Notes: generated by a model from the letters alone, not told the origin. Counted from the stretch's first letter, positions 1 to 8,410 are shown. The stretch is DNA of 64,000 nt from Veronia pacifica (GCF_001707825.1 NZ_LYBM01000011.1:1-64000), one strand, 5' to 3'. Program-made: numbers and translations.

Positions 1-371
1 CCGATATTTTTTGTGTTGGCTGAGTGAAGAGTCAAACCTTCGCTATAACCTTTACCAACATACTTTACTTCGCTTTCTGGCGAGTAAAGAAATGAAAACT
101 CATTATTAGCGTATTCGTAAGGTTTTCCGTTAACTGTATTTATATTAGCTGATATTGATTCAGCACCCTGTTTATAGCTTCCAGAGAAAATAAAGTCATA
201 AATCTTACCTTCATACAACGTAAATGACCTCTCCCAGTCCCCAGTAGAGTCGTTAGTCTGTATATAGTATCCATCGGGGAGGCCAATACGTGTGACAGAA
301 CCGTCACTATCTGCATTACACCCCGATAGTAAAACGGTGAGAGGTAATAAAGGTAAAACCAAATTTTTCAT
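1..371 (-). CDS. Putative lipoprotein, C-terminus outside window
   Basis: The reading frame opens at ATG 369-371 and runs off the left edge without a stop, so only the first 123 codons are seen. The start is a short hydrophobic signal ending in a lipobox (LLSGC, Cys at about residue 18), so the product should be an acylated lipoprotein. The visible mature part is polar, rich in Ser, Asn and Tyr, and looks like a beta-rich extracytoplasmic domain. I do not recognise the family. It is divergent from the gene at 679. Confidence 0.6.
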   Translation of the reverse strand, partial: MKNLVLPLLPLTVLLSGCNADSDGSVTRIGLPDGYYIQTNDSTGDWERSFTLYEGKIYDFIFSGSYKQGAESISANINTVNGKPYEYANNEFSFLYSPESEVKYVGKGYSEGLTLHSANTKNI

Positions 372-678
372 GATAACTGCCTACTGCGCAATAAAGTGTG
401 ATGAAACTTTACTGTTAAAAAAAATCAGATGATTCTACTGCGCTATTAATTGGAGTGGCTTCATACCCCTACTTCAAAGATCATGTGGTCCGTCGCAAAT
501 CATGATGGTTGAGTGAATAGGTTCTTCTCTGTCTCTTTTGCCTTCAAACGAGGGCGACCCCCGCGAAAAAAAAATTTTTCAGGTCATATGGTCATCACCA
601 GCAGTAATCTCAATTTTGATGATTTTTTGTCCAGAATGTTGTAGCGTTATGCGTAACGTTGTATGCAAAGGAAGACGT
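372..678. other. Divergent intergenic region
   Basis: This 307-bp gap separates the divergent lipoprotein and zinc-finger-like genes and must hold both promoters. A frame open from TTG 538 continues into the next gene, but its first 47 codons have no clear ribosome binding site and look non-coding. No repeat or RNA gene was seen. Confidence 0.4.
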
Positions 679-1998
679 ATGACACGAGCTCGCAATACTT
701 CTACTAACAAAATTGAGTTTTCTCACGATCTCGAAAGGTTTAAAAGCAGGACAAATCTCCCTAAATACTGCTGTCCTAACAACTTATGCCGCTCCGAAGC
801 CTTTCCTTGGGCAATAGGGTCCGATAAACGTACACCTCATTTCCAATATAGAAATGGACATGCAGATAGGTGCCATTTTGAGGGGATGGGGACCACCTCA
901 GATAAAATTTTGGGTGGAGGTAGTAGTTCTTTTAAATTGCCTTACAAGAGCGAGCTAGTTTTTCCGAAAGTTGAAACAGTAAAAAAGCAAGACAAAGATG
1001 GTGGTAGAACTCAAGGAACTATCCGTGCGAATAGCAATAGCAGAAGCTCAGATACAAGGACAAACAAAAGACAGAGTCAGAAGACATCTTTAGTTGGCGC
1101 ATTAGCGGAATTTTACCTTGAGGATATTGATAAGCACAGTAATCTTCCTTTGAAGTTATTATCAAAAAAAACGACTTATCGAGGTGCCTTTCAGAATCTT
1201 TGGGTCAGAGACGGAGTCCGGTATAACGAAAACTTTATCTTTTACTCCGAACTAAAGGTCTTTAAACCGGCAGTACATCAAACCAATACTATCGAAGTTC
1301 ATTTACATACGTATTGCGCAGAGTCTCGTTGTAATTATGTACTAAAACTGGATACCACAGAATGGTCGGAGCCAGAGAAGGCGTCCGTCCGCTCTATGCT
1401 CGATATTACCCTTCAGGAGGGCAAAAAAGCATACGGAAAAGGTGATAAAGCGTTCACATTTTTTGTAGGTAAGCAAGATAACTCAGAGCCATACATATTT
1501 CATTGTAAGCTTGCAGACTTCTTTCATTGCTCAGTGTATGAGCCTTTTGAATTAATAGAAAATTATTTCGGCATTAAGAGCTGGAAGACTTCTGAAAAAA
1601 AGGTAAATAATTTACTGGAGCCCTTCGAAGACCGAGTCACTTATAAATATAATGACAACTTTGATCCCGATATAGAAAATCTATCGAAAGAGCTAGTAGA
1701 ACCTCTCTTAGAGCCAATGCAAGAGCTTTCAGAAAATCTTCCTGTACCGACTTTAGAGGCTGTAGATACGGCAGAGATTGAGAGAGATGATAAAAGTTTA
1801 AAACAGAATGGTTTAAGTCATCCTTTACCGGAACAGGGAGAGGTGTCTGGTCATAGCGAAACACCAATTAATTCCGAAGGGACCAAGGTAGAAAAGTCAG
1901 AAAATATCTCAAATCATGATTCGGATGTTTTTTTAAAAAAAGAGAAAAATGGAGTCATCCAATATTTTCAGAAATTGGTAAAAAAATTAGGGCTGTAG
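679..1998 (+). CDS. Unknown protein with N-terminal Cys/His zinc-finger-like motif
   Basis: I chose ATG 679 because GGAAG lies just upstream and the sequence before it looks non-coding; this gives 439 aa. Residues about 30-65 carry CCPNNLC, then HF and finally a RCHF Cys/His group. This resembles the small zinc-binding start of CoiA-like proteins, but that is only a pattern match. The middle is mixed alpha/beta with several Cys and His; the last 100 residues are acidic and low complexity. The HNH endonuclease gene follows after 41 bp on the same strand, so the two are probably co-transcribed. The function is unknown; a nucleic-acid or defence role is inferred from the neighbour only. Confidence 0.6.
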   Translation: MTRARNTSTNKIEFSHDLERFKSRTNLPKYCCPNNLCRSEAFPWAIGSDKRTPHFQYRNGHADRCHFEGMGTTSDKILGGGSSSFKLPYKSELVFPKVETVKKQDKDGGRTQGTIRANSNSRSSDTRTNKRQSQKTSLVGALAEFYLEDIDKHSNLPLKLLSKKTTYRGAFQNLWVRDGVRYNENFIFYSELKVFKPAVHQTNTIEVHLHTYCAESRCNYVLKLDTTEWSEPEKASVRSMLDITLQEGKKAYGKGDKAFTFFVGKQDNSEPYIFHCKLADFFHCSVYEPFELIENYFGIKSWKTSEKKVNNLLEPFEDRVTYKYNDNFDPDIENLSKELVEPLLEPMQELSENLPVPTLEAVDTAEIERDDKSLKQNGLSHPLPEQGEVSGHSETPINSEGTKVEKSENISNHDSDVFLKKEKNGVIQYFQKLVKKLGL

Positions 1999-2039
1999 AA
2001 GGGTTAAATCAAACTTCACAGTTTGCGGCGGTATAAAAG

Positions 2040-2861
2040 GTGATAAATAACATAAGTGAGTTGCTCAACGGTGTAAGGTTTGGTTTCACCTGGGATGTTG
2101 AGATTGAAAAGGTAGCAGTAAAAACAGCCGATAAGTCTTTGATTCAATCATCCACAACCGGAGTGCCAAAAGATTTGGTGCCATTTTTCTTTTCTTCAGC
2201 GCTTAATCCCGGCGAGACACGCTTTTTTAGCGTGTTTATTGGTGGCGCATGCCAAGATATTCCGATAAAGAGAAAACCTGATGGCCGGCACGTCATGTCG
2301 TTAGTTGGTTTAAAGAACCAACTGAGCCTTAACCAAATGTCTATTGATGTTGATAGTGTATGGTTTGAACGAGTGGGCGGCGATTTTCTGGTCTACACAA
2401 AATGTACTAATGGCAAATCTCTACTGCCTACTCAATTAGCGAAGCCTTCTGGAAACACAACGCGAAAAGTTAATTCTGATGCTAGGGTAGGGCAAGCTTA
2501 CTTTAAGCAGGAAGTCAGAAAGGTATGCGGCAATCGTTGTGTGGTAACGGGGGTTGTGGACCAAAAACCGAGCATCCTTATAGGAAGCCATATTAAACCA
2601 TGGCGTATAGCAAATGATGAAGAAAGGCTGGATGGTAATAATGGCCTCTTGCTGGCCCCTCACATCGATAAGCTATTTGATGCAATGCTCATCTCCTTTT
2701 CACAGGAACGTAGGATTCTTGTCTCTGATCGCCTTAGCCGTGAAGTGATTGAGGCATGGGGTTTGGATCTAGATAGGCAATATGAGTTGAACGAGAACCA
2801 ACTTAACTACATGAAATTTCACAGAGAGATATTCGAGACTAAAGTTACTAATTGCCTATAA
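2040..2861 (+). CDS. HNH endonuclease (HNH_2-type)
   Basis: A 273-aa protein. Its C-terminal third has a clear HNH nuclease signature: CVVTG near residue 169, GSHIKPWR near 181 (the catalytic His with Lys and Trp), and DGNNGLLLAPHIDKLFD near 200-214 with the Asn and second His. This arrangement is typical of PF13391-like restriction endonucleases. The first 150 residues form a separate domain that may recognise DNA. The only good start is GTG 2040; its SD is weak (AAGG right before the codon), which would suit translational coupling to the gene ending at 1998. With that neighbour it may form a small restriction-like module. Confidence 0.75.
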   Translation: MINNISELLNGVRFGFTWDVEIEKVAVKTADKSLIQSSTTGVPKDLVPFFFSSALNPGETRFFSVFIGGACQDIPIKRKPDGRHVMSLVGLKNQLSLNQMSIDVDSVWFERVGGDFLVYTKCTNGKSLLPTQLAKPSGNTTRKVNSDARVGQAYFKQEVRKVCGNRCVVTGVVDQKPSILIGSHIKPWRIANDEERLDGNNGLLLAPHIDKLFDAMLISFSQERRILVSDRLSREVIEAWGLDLDRQYELNENQLNYMKFHREIFETKVTNCL

Positions 2862-2907
2862 TCATCACTGGTTTAAGTCGTAGATTGATAATAGCTCTGC
2901 ATGAAAA

Positions 2908-2963
2908 AAGACCGCTCAAGAATCTGTACCAAAATTTGTACCAAATACAATTTCTGCGGTCTT
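2908..2963. repeat. Inverted repeat enclosing two TGTACCAAA direct repeats
   Basis: AAGACCGC at 2908-2915 pairs with GCGGTCTT at 2956-2963. Between them TGTACCAAA occurs twice (2925-2933 and 2937-2945). The outer arms could form a terminator for the HNH gene. The inner repeats resemble arm-type or core sites near tyrosine-recombinase islands, but no integrase is adjacent. Confidence 0.4.
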
Positions 2964-3016
2964 AGAGGGTTATAAAAGTTTAATTAAATCAATGCTATGA
3001 TAGTTTTTATGTTAGC

Positions 3017-3288
3017 TTAATAAGCAAAATAGTAATATTTTCCATCTGACGTCCTTATTGTCGGCTGCGCGACATTTATTGGTTCGGCCTTCATCTCATC
3101 GCTTGCTCGAATAAAGGTAAATCTGAGAGAGTGCTGAACCAACTCACTTTTGATTCATCGTAAATATTTATGTCTGTTTTGAGGTCACCTGGGTGCCAAT
3201 GTCTAAAAGGCCAAGGTGTTAGATGTTTTATTTCTTGTATTTTCGGTTTGTATAGAAGATCGCCAGTGAGTGTCCTCTTCCTACTTTC
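3017..3288 (-). pseudogene. Decayed unidentified gene remnant
   Basis: Read on the minus strand, an open frame from about 3288 to a TGA at 3091-3093 gives roughly 65 protein-like residues, including PWPFRHWHPGDLKTDIN, but has no ATG start. A second frame overlaps it by ATGA (ATG 3092-3094) and gives 25 more residues ending KYYYFAY. This fits an old gene that lost its 5' end and shifted frame, though two tiny overlapping genes are possible. I do not recognise it. It lies downstream of the zinc-ribbon gene. Confidence 0.3.
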
Positions 3289-3317
3289 TTAAGTTTCAAA
3301 TGCGTGAGTTTACTGAC

Positions 3318-3530
3318 CTAATCCAAATAGTCGGGAGTGTGTAAATTAGTACCGCATTTTATACACCGATAGTCGCCGGTGGGAGCATTAGCAAAACTCT
3401 GAATGATTGCCTTAAACCAGCCGACCTTCTCCGGTTTGGTTACTTCACTTTTCCCAAAGTGTCGGTACTCATGACGAGTGACTTCCTTGCAATTGCAGCA
3501 AAATGCCTGCGTATGCTTGTCGCCATACAT
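3318..3530 (-). CDS. Small zinc-ribbon protein
   Basis: A 70-aa protein with two Cys pairs, CCNC near residue 11 and CIKC near residue 56, spaced as in a treble-clef or zinc-ribbon fold. A short hydrophobic stretch lies between them. The start is supported by GGAG eight bases upstream of ATG 3530. It is the last recognisable gene of the minus-strand cassette-like row; an attC-like sequence lies between it and the HIT gene upstream. The function is unknown. Confidence 0.6.
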   Translation of the reverse strand: MYGDKHTQAFCCNCKEVTRHEYRHFGKSEVTKPEKVGWFKAIIQSFANAPTGDYRCIKCGTNLHTPDYLD

Positions 3531-3585
3531 ATCTATTACTCCATAAACAACGAACTATATGTTTTCCTGCAAAATTCTCATTGCA

Positions 3586-3660
3586 GCTAACGCTTGCCAG
3601 CGCCGGTAAAAAATAGCGTAGGGATATTTACAGGCCTTGCGTTGCCGGGCCCTGTTAATC
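3586..3660 (-). repeat. attC-like site between zinc-ribbon and HIT genes
   Basis: On the minus strand the sequence starts at the HIT stop with TTAACAGGG and ends GGCAAGCGTTAGC just before the next gene. It has imperfect internal dyad symmetry and is about 70 bp long. A TAAC start at the stop codon and a GCGTTAG end are what integron attC sites look like. The GTTAGCT box departs from the GTTRRRY consensus, so the site may be degenerate. Confidence 0.45.
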
Positions 3661-4116
3661 TATCGCGACCCCTGCTTTAACAAGGTATTGCTTAAGATCA
3701 TTCGCAAAATCTGCCATCTCATCTCTATTGAATTTAGGCGCATTTTCCCAGTCATAAAACCAGGCGGGGTACCTTCGTATTTCAGGTTTTTCAGACATGT
3801 AACGTGGGAAAATATGGGTATGTAAAGCTGGCTCGCTATTACCCAGAGTTTCGTAGTTAATACGGTAACAGCCTGTTAAATCTAACAAAGCGTCACCAAT
3901 TACCGTTGTCTCGTAGAGATACTGTTTGCGATCTTCTTCAGTCAGGCTGTTTAACGACTCGACAACAGGGTCCGCTAATAAAAGGCAATAGCCCTTTAAA
4001 AACTGAACATCACCGATAACTACCCAGCCACTTTTAGTTTGACAGACTACGGTTTCATTCTTGCCATTTCGCGCAGCCTCGACACGATCATGTATCAGTG
4101 TTCCCAATTTTCTCAT
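3655..4116 (-). CDS. HIT family hydrolase
   Basis: About 153 aa from ATG 4116. The histidine-triad motif HTHIFPR lies near residues 99-105, with the conserved segments GDVQFLKGYCLLL and GNSEPALH before it, as in HIT-family nucleotide hydrolases. The frame extends upstream to ATG 4179, but that stretch is part of a repeat also found before the MAPEG gene, so I reject the longer start. AAAGGA directly abuts ATG 4116, so the TTG a few codons later with better spacing could be the true start. The substrate is unknown. Confidence 0.7.
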   Translation of the reverse strand: MRKLGTLIHDRVEAARNGKNETVVCQTKSGWVVIGDVQFLKGYCLLLADPVVESLNSLTEEDRKQYLYETTVIGDALLDLTGCYRINYETLGNSEPALHTHIFPRYMSEKPEIRRYPAWFYDWENAPKFNRDEMADFANDLKQYLVKAGVAID

Positions 4117-4120
4117 TCCT

Positions 4121-4242
4121 TTAATTAACAGGGTAAATACCGCCAAGGTGCACAATATAATTCCTGCGATTTTTCCCATGTGATTTACGGGTGAAATGTG
4201 CGAGCGTCTGCACGCCTAACAGCGTGATGTTGTGCTGTTAGA
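4121..4242 (-). repeat. attC-like site with cassette leader repeat (copy A)
   Basis: In the minus-strand sense this roughly 120-bp segment begins TCTAACAG at the stop codon of the upstream hydrolase and ends CTGTTAATT before the HIT start, so the ends are inverted repeats. A perfect short hairpin (CTAACAGC with GCTGTTAG) sits at its left end and contains the textbook box GTTAGGC. The rest, including GTGCAGACGCTCGCACATTTCA and CAGGAATTATATTG, recurs upstream of other genes in the window. The length and position suit an integron attC site. Confidence 0.5.
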
Positions 4243-4813
4243 CCGGACACCAAATTTTCGATTTGGCAATCTCCGCAATCGAAAAATGGTCGCCTTGCCA
4301 GGCAGTAAACTGTGTTAGCTGATTGCCGCTCACTGAAGTAAACGCTTCGATCGTTTGGATGGGCGTTCGTTGGTCATCGGTTGCGTGAATAATATGGATG
4401 GGTATGTGTGGAAAACTAAACGGTGAAGTGGGGCGGCTGTTAATGATAGTTGCAGACTGAAATCTACCCCCCGCCGCCAGTAATTCATAAACACCAACAC
4501 CGCCACGACTATAACCCATGATATCTATATCCGCTCCATTGAATTGGAGGGAGAGATATTCGAGATACGGTATGAGTCGGTTAACGTCCCAGTATTCCCC
4601 TTGCATACAGCAGGCGACGATAAATGGCTGTTCCAGTTCTATTTCTTCATCACGAAGTAGAGACGCAAAATCAGGGAAAGCATATTGCCCCTCATACCCT
4701 GAGCCAAAGCCGCCTGCGCCATGAAGGTAAACATGAATACTTTTACAGGGTTTATCAATGCCAAAGACAATCGACTGTATGTCAGCGACTTCCGGCCAGT
4801 GGCTAAACGTCAA
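4238..4813 (-). CDS. Alpha/beta hydrolase
   Basis: A 191-aa predicted alpha/beta-hydrolase. From TTG 4813 the nucleophile elbow GYSRGG puts Ser near residue 102, followed by a candidate acid in ATDDQRTP near 147 and the His in GDHFS near 176; an oxyanion motif HGAGGFG is near 31. TTG 4813 has GGAGG five bases upstream; a longer TTG start at 4849 has none. The MAPEG gene ends at 4854 just upstream, so the two may share a transcript. The substrate is unknown (esterase, lipase or peptidase). Confidence 0.65.
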   Translation of the reverse strand: MTFSHWPEVADIQSIVFGIDKPCKSIHVYLHGAGGFGSGYEGQYAFPDFASLLRDEEIELEQPFIVACCMQGEYWDVNRLIPYLEYLSLQFNGADIDIMGYSRGGVGVYELLAAGGRFQSATIINSRPTSPFSFPHIPIHIIHATDDQRTPIQTIEAFTSVSGNQLTQFTAWQGDHFSIAEIAKSKIWCPV

Positions 4814-4853
4814 GTAAACCTCCAAACTCTCGACAAAACAAGGGGGCAATCGT

Positions 4854-5258
4854 CTACAACCACGACATCAGCCCTGATATAAACATTGCCAGCAGTCCAA
4901 CGAGACTCACTGCAAATGAAATACTGCGCAAAATCTTCAGGTTAGAGTAATAAAACATCATGTGAGCAATTCGACCTGCTAAATACACTAAAGCACTTGT
5001 ATTGAGCCATGTAGGATCGGCTGACGACAACACGGAAAACACCGCAAACAGAATAAATATCGCCACACTTTCATTTGTGTTTGAGAGTCCCCGAGAGGCA
5101 CGAAACAAGAAGGTATTGTGGTCAGCTTCGACCGGGTGACCCGGCGTATGTTTTGTTGTGATCCCAACGACATCCAAAACCACCAACTGCATAAAAAATG
5201 TGAGTCCTGCCAAGCCCATGACGAGAACGGTGATGTTATAAGGTTCGATAAATTCCAT
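4854..5258 (-). CDS. MAPEG family membrane protein
   Basis: A 134-aa integral membrane protein with about four hydrophobic helices and the MAPEG-like features FLFRASRGLSNTNESVAIF and a middle Arg-rich turn (LAGRIAHMMFYY). MAPEG proteins include microsomal glutathione transferases and eicosanoid enzymes; bacterial members are mostly uncharacterised. ATG 5258 has AAGGA eight bases upstream. The longer open frame to 5540 covers the leader repeat and is not counted as coding. The next gene, an alpha/beta hydrolase, begins only about 40 bp downstream. Confidence 0.7.
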   Translation of the reverse strand: MEFIEPYNITVLVMGLAGLTFFMQLVVLDVVGITTKHTPGHPVEADHNTFLFRASRGLSNTNESVAIFILFAVFSVLSSADPTWLNTSALVYLAGRIAHMMFYYSNLKILRSISFAVSLVGLLAMFISGLMSWL

Positions 5259-5588
5259 TTTTAAATTCCTTTTGTTTTTTGCGCTTTTTCTCAACCGCTT
5301 GAAAAGGCGTGTAAATCGTAATGGGTCTACTATAATTCCTGCGATTTTTCCCATTTGATTTACGGTTGAAATGTGCGAGCGTCTGCACCTCTGGTATTTC
5401 CTGGCTGGCGTGAATCGGTAAAAATCATAGTTGATAGGGGAGGGAGTGACCCTCGAGCGATGCCGGGTTACGCCAGACGTGCTGGCGCAGATGCTGAGTG
5501 AAAGACGTAAGGCGGCAAGCGAAGTGGGAATCAGTAACATCAGGAAAACGTACGTGTCGCCACAGGCAGGTTTATCTGCAATTTACGG
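5259..5588 (-). repeat. Intercassette gap with leader repeat (copy B)
   Basis: This 330-bp gap between a GNAT gene and the MAPEG gene contains, at about 5319-5389, a second copy of the leader repeat (minus strand: GTGCAGACGCTCGCACATTTCA followed by AAATGGGAAAAATCGCAGG). It is nearly identical to copy A over about 55 bp. The rest shows no gene. Confidence 0.55.
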
Positions 5589-6074
5589 TCACGTTCGGAG
5601 CCATTTATACATGACGTAGCTATCAACAAGCCCAAGATGTGCATGCTTATAAGCCTTGGGGATTGTCCCTATAATAGAGAACCCCAGCTTCTGCCAAAGC
5701 TTCACCGCAACCTCATTGGTAGAAACCACGCTGTTAAATTGCATGGCATCAAAACCCAGCGTTAGCGCGGTTATCTGCGAATGCTCGCACATCAGGCGAG
5801 CGATACCTTTACCTCTCGCATCATTTGACACCATGTAACCACAGTTACAGATATGGCGACTCGGACCCATTGCATTTGGCTTGATGTAGTAAGTGCCTAA
5901 AACAAGGTTATCTTCAACATAAACGAATGCCCTGATTGACGATTCACACCAAAGCGTAAACGCCTCATCGATTGTCATATCGGGTTCAAAGGCATATGTT
6001 TCCTGAGCCTGAATCACCGTTGAAAATGTCGGCCAGAACTGTTCAAAGTCTGCTTTAGTGATGTCCCTGATCAT
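5589..6074 (-). CDS. GNAT family N-acetyltransferase
   Basis: 161 aa from ATG 6074, preceded by AGGGGA at good spacing. The acetyl-CoA-binding motif A is visible as VSNDARGKGIARLM (R/Q-x-x-G-x-G/A pattern) near residue 90, followed by NSVVSTNEVAVKLWQKLGF, the usual beta5-alpha4 segment of GNATs. The substrate cannot be told. It directly follows a second, unrelated GNAT gene with about 60 bp between, and the two may be co-transcribed. Confidence 0.75.
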   Translation of the reverse strand: MIRDITKADFEQFWPTFSTVIQAQETYAFEPDMTIDEAFTLWCESSIRAFVYVEDNLVLGTYYIKPNAMGPSRHICNCGYMVSNDARGKGIARLMCEHSQITALTLGFDAMQFNSVVSTNEVAVKLWQKLGFSIIGTIPKAYKHAHLGLVDSYVMYKWLRT

Positions 6075-6134
6075 GCATGTTCCCCTACGTTCACTGGATG
6101 TTTTCTTTGAACAGTTTGTCAGCCCTTCGAACAA

Positions 6135-6656
6135 CTAATACATGTAACCTAACCAGTCTACATGCCCGGCTGACCAAGACTTGCCACTGACTGGTTTCAC
6201 AAATAGTTCGTCAACATGATCGACCGCTACACCGTAATTGGTATGCTGATGAATTCTCAACCAAGAATGCAGGCTTTCTACTTTGGTGTAGCCTCTTTGT
6301 TCGTAAAAGCGACCTAGTTCGGAAATCAGTATGATGAAATCCACATCTGTCCCTTCAGCGAACGCGCTAACGTCAGACAGCATCAATGAACCAATGCCTT
6401 TTCCCCGGTATCTTTGGTCAACGCAGAAATCAATGATACCCAAGACGTTATACACCTCGTCTCCAACTTTAACCGCACGGTAATCTAACCCCAAATACCC
6501 TATAAGGTTGTCGCCCTCATACTGCAATGCACGCATGTGAGGACGTTGTTTAAAATAGGAGTAGTCTGATTGATGATCTGGAAAAGACTGATTCCTCAGC
6601 AGTTTGATTGACTCGTGCTGTTCTTTTGTCAGCGTAATTTCATGTACGATTTCCAT
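6135..6656 (-). CDS. GNAT family N-acetyltransferase
   Basis: 173 aa from ATG 6656, with AAGGAAG upstream. A GNAT core is seen: the acceptor-side strand LGIIDFCVDQRYRGKGIGSLM with the QRYRGKGIG CoA pyrophosphate loop near residue 95, then FYEQRGYTKV. The C-terminal 40 residues are an extra segment of the kind found in larger GNATs. The frame upstream to 6812 runs through the leader repeat (copy C) and is not coding. The substrate is unknown. Confidence 0.75.
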   Translation of the reverse strand: MEIVHEITLTKEQHESIKLLRNQSFPDHQSDYSYFKQRPHMRALQYEGDNLIGYLGLDYRAVKVGDEVYNVLGIIDFCVDQRYRGKGIGSLMLSDVSAFAEGTDVDFIILISELGRFYEQRGYTKVESLHSWLRIHQHTNYGVAVDHVDELFVKPVSGKSWSAGHVDWLGYMY

Positions 6657-6664
6657 ATTCTTCC

Positions 6665-6762
6665 TTGTTAGGTTTAACAGATTAATAAACCCCAGACCAA
6701 TATAGTTATTAATATTTATCCCATGGTCATCGTGGATGAAATTTGCGAGTGTCTGCACGCGA
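6665..6762 (-). repeat. Cassette leader repeat (copy C)
   Basis: Minus-strand sense: GTGCAGACACTCGCAAATTTCA, then a diverged middle, then TATATTGGTCTGGGGTTTATTAATCTGTTAAAC just before the GNAT start. It matches copies A, B and D. Its last box, GTTAAAC, fits the attC GTTRRRY consensus exactly. Confidence 0.5.
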
Positions 6763-6829
6763 TGACGCTTCTCGGTCGGAGGAGAGTGTTCAATATCCGG
6801 CGGGGGAAACAACGGAGTGGGGTATTGCG

Positions 6830-6858
6830 TAAAATAGGCAGCCAGAATGCTGGCTGCG
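6830..6858 (-). terminator. Rho-independent terminator
   Basis: On the minus strand GCAGCCAG and CTGGCTGC form an 8-bp stem with a 4-base loop, followed by CTATTTT. It lies downstream of the hydrolase gene ending at 7013. Confidence 0.7.
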
Positions 6859-7012
6859 CTTATCCTTATTGTTTGATGTTGGCTGTATTACTCTACACAA
6901 CATGCAATATGTAAACATCACATGAGAGTGAACCCGCCAATACGACTAAAACTGCTCAACATCTGATGTTGAAAGCCTCCAACAGCGGTTTGGACCGAGA
7001 ATCGTACGATGA

Positions 7013-7798
7013 TCACCGAATCAGATGTCTTTGAAAAAAGGCTAATATACTGCGTATTGTTTGCTCTGTACCCGCCCAATGACCGATCACATCAAATGCA
7101 TGACGTGCATTGGGTAAGTTAAGCAAGGTTACAGGCGTGTTGTGCCTTAGACATTGCGAAATAAATGCGTCAATAGAGCTATTTAGGCCCGGCATCTCAT
7201 CCATTCCAGCCCGTACGACCAGTGTTGATGGTAGTTTAGGAAACCTTTGACCACTTAGAGGATTCACAAATCTAAACGTTTTCGACGCCTCTTTGACTGC
7301 TTGAGAATCACAGCTATCAACCATAAACCCATACAGAAGCGCTGCACATTTTATTGAAGTATCCTCAGCAAGGACGGACAGCGCATTTGGTACATTCCCG
7401 GAACAAGACCAAATAGATATTTTGTCCGGATCAATACCAAGAGCTGAAGCATTCTTACCCAAAAATTTTAGCAAGGTGAAAATATCCTTTTTAGGGTCAA
7501 CATTTGAGTAAGTGAGTGCTGCAATGCCTGATGCAGCGAAGAGTTGTGCCCAAGATATGTACTGCTGCACTTCTTTGAGCTTCATTCCGGTCATTTGTTG
7601 AAAGCCGGGGTCGGGATATCCAGTGACAAAAATCACCAGAGATACTCGGCTTTTCAACGCCTTAGGGTAATAGATATCCATGACCAATGAAGGATCGGTT
7701 CCATAAACGATGTCTTTTTCACAGTGACCATCGAGTTCTATTGGATAGTTTATTCTTGAAGTGAAAAGCGGATTGCTCTGTAGCGTTGAATTACTCAT
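7013..7798 (-). CDS. Alpha/beta hydrolase, dienelactone-hydrolase-like
   Basis: A 261-aa alpha/beta hydrolase. The nucleophile region reads SIWSCSGNVP, so the elbow is S-x-S-x-N rather than G-x-S-x-G. The acid is likely in RAGMDEMPGL and the base is in NARHAFDV, as in dienelactone hydrolase and related esterases. No signal peptide is seen, so it is cytoplasmic. A promoter with a perfect -35 lies upstream (7898-7926). The substrate is not predictable. The altered nucleophile elbow is worth noting, but activity is plausible because such variants exist. Confidence 0.65.
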   Translation of the reverse strand: MSNSTLQSNPLFTSRINYPIELDGHCEKDIVYGTDPSLVMDIYYPKALKSRVSLVIFVTGYPDPGFQQMTGMKLKEVQQYISWAQLFAASGIAALTYSNVDPKKDIFTLLKFLGKNASALGIDPDKISIWSCSGNVPNALSVLAEDTSIKCAALLYGFMVDSCDSQAVKEASKTFRFVNPLSGQRFPKLPSTLVVRAGMDEMPGLNSSIDAFISQCLRHNTPVTLLNLPNARHAFDVIGHWAGTEQTIRSILAFFQRHLIR

Positions 7799-7897
7799 TG
7801 GGTTTCTCTCTTTTTGGTGGATTCGAGAGAAAATTTAAAAGCCCTGAACAGGCGGAGAGGTGGAGAAAGCAGACAGTTAGAGCTAAATAATGGCGTC

Positions 7898-7926
7898 ATG
7901 TTAGACATCGCAAATGACACTGTCAA
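7898..7926 (-). promoter_or_regulatory. Sigma-70-like promoter for the hydrolase gene
   Basis: Minus strand: TTGACA (7921-7926) and TAACAT (7898-7903) are separated by exactly 17 bases, about 100 bp before ATG 7798. A gene with its own promoter is unusual in an integron-type array. Confidence 0.6.
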
Positions 7927-7954
7927 GCACCGTTTATAATAGGCCTGTCATCGG

Positions 7955-8404
7955 TCAAGGCGTCAATATCATTGGTACATAGCGGATACCATTGTTGACT
8001 TGTTCCACATCTGTCGCTTGAAAACACAGTCGCCTGTAGAGACCTACTGCATTGACTGACGCTTATAGTTCAATGATTGAGGCTCCACTGAGCTTTTGCA
8101 TTTCGGCGATGAGAGCACGGCCAATTCCTTGATTCTGGTACTGAGAGCTCACATACAATTGTGCAATGTAGTTACTTTGCCGCCACGCGATATAGCCAAC
8201 GACCACACCATTTTTTACTGCTTTAACTGAACGATAAATCTCTGTATTTGTAACCTGCGAAATGTCCGCATTACGTGCGTTGCGCATGGCTTCCTGACCA
8301 TGAGAGCTGAGTAATGGAATAACAAACTCTTCATTAACGGCTTCACCAAGAGCCAGGATTGCTTGAAGGTCTTCTGGAGCGACAAGCTGATAAGAAATGC
8401 CCAT
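7955..8404 (-). pseudogene. GNAT acetyltransferase with in-frame stop
   Basis: The first 113 codons give a normal GNAT N-terminus and core (LYVSSQYQNQGIGRALI holds the CoA loop), ending at TAA 8063-8065 after SIIEL. Reading straight on in the same frame gives ASVNAVGLYRRLCFQATDVE and later RYVPMILTP up to TGA 7955-7957. That is the expected beta5-alpha4-beta6 end of a GNAT. One nonsense codon therefore splits a 150-codon gene. The truncated product lacks the last strand and is probably inactive, unless the stop is a sequencing error or is read through. Confidence 0.75.
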
Positions 8405-8410
8405 TTATTC

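Noticed and set aside
5259-5540. N-terminal extension of the MAPEG reading frame
   Set aside because: The extension is repeat DNA shared with the HIT upstream region; ATG 5258 has a proper SD.
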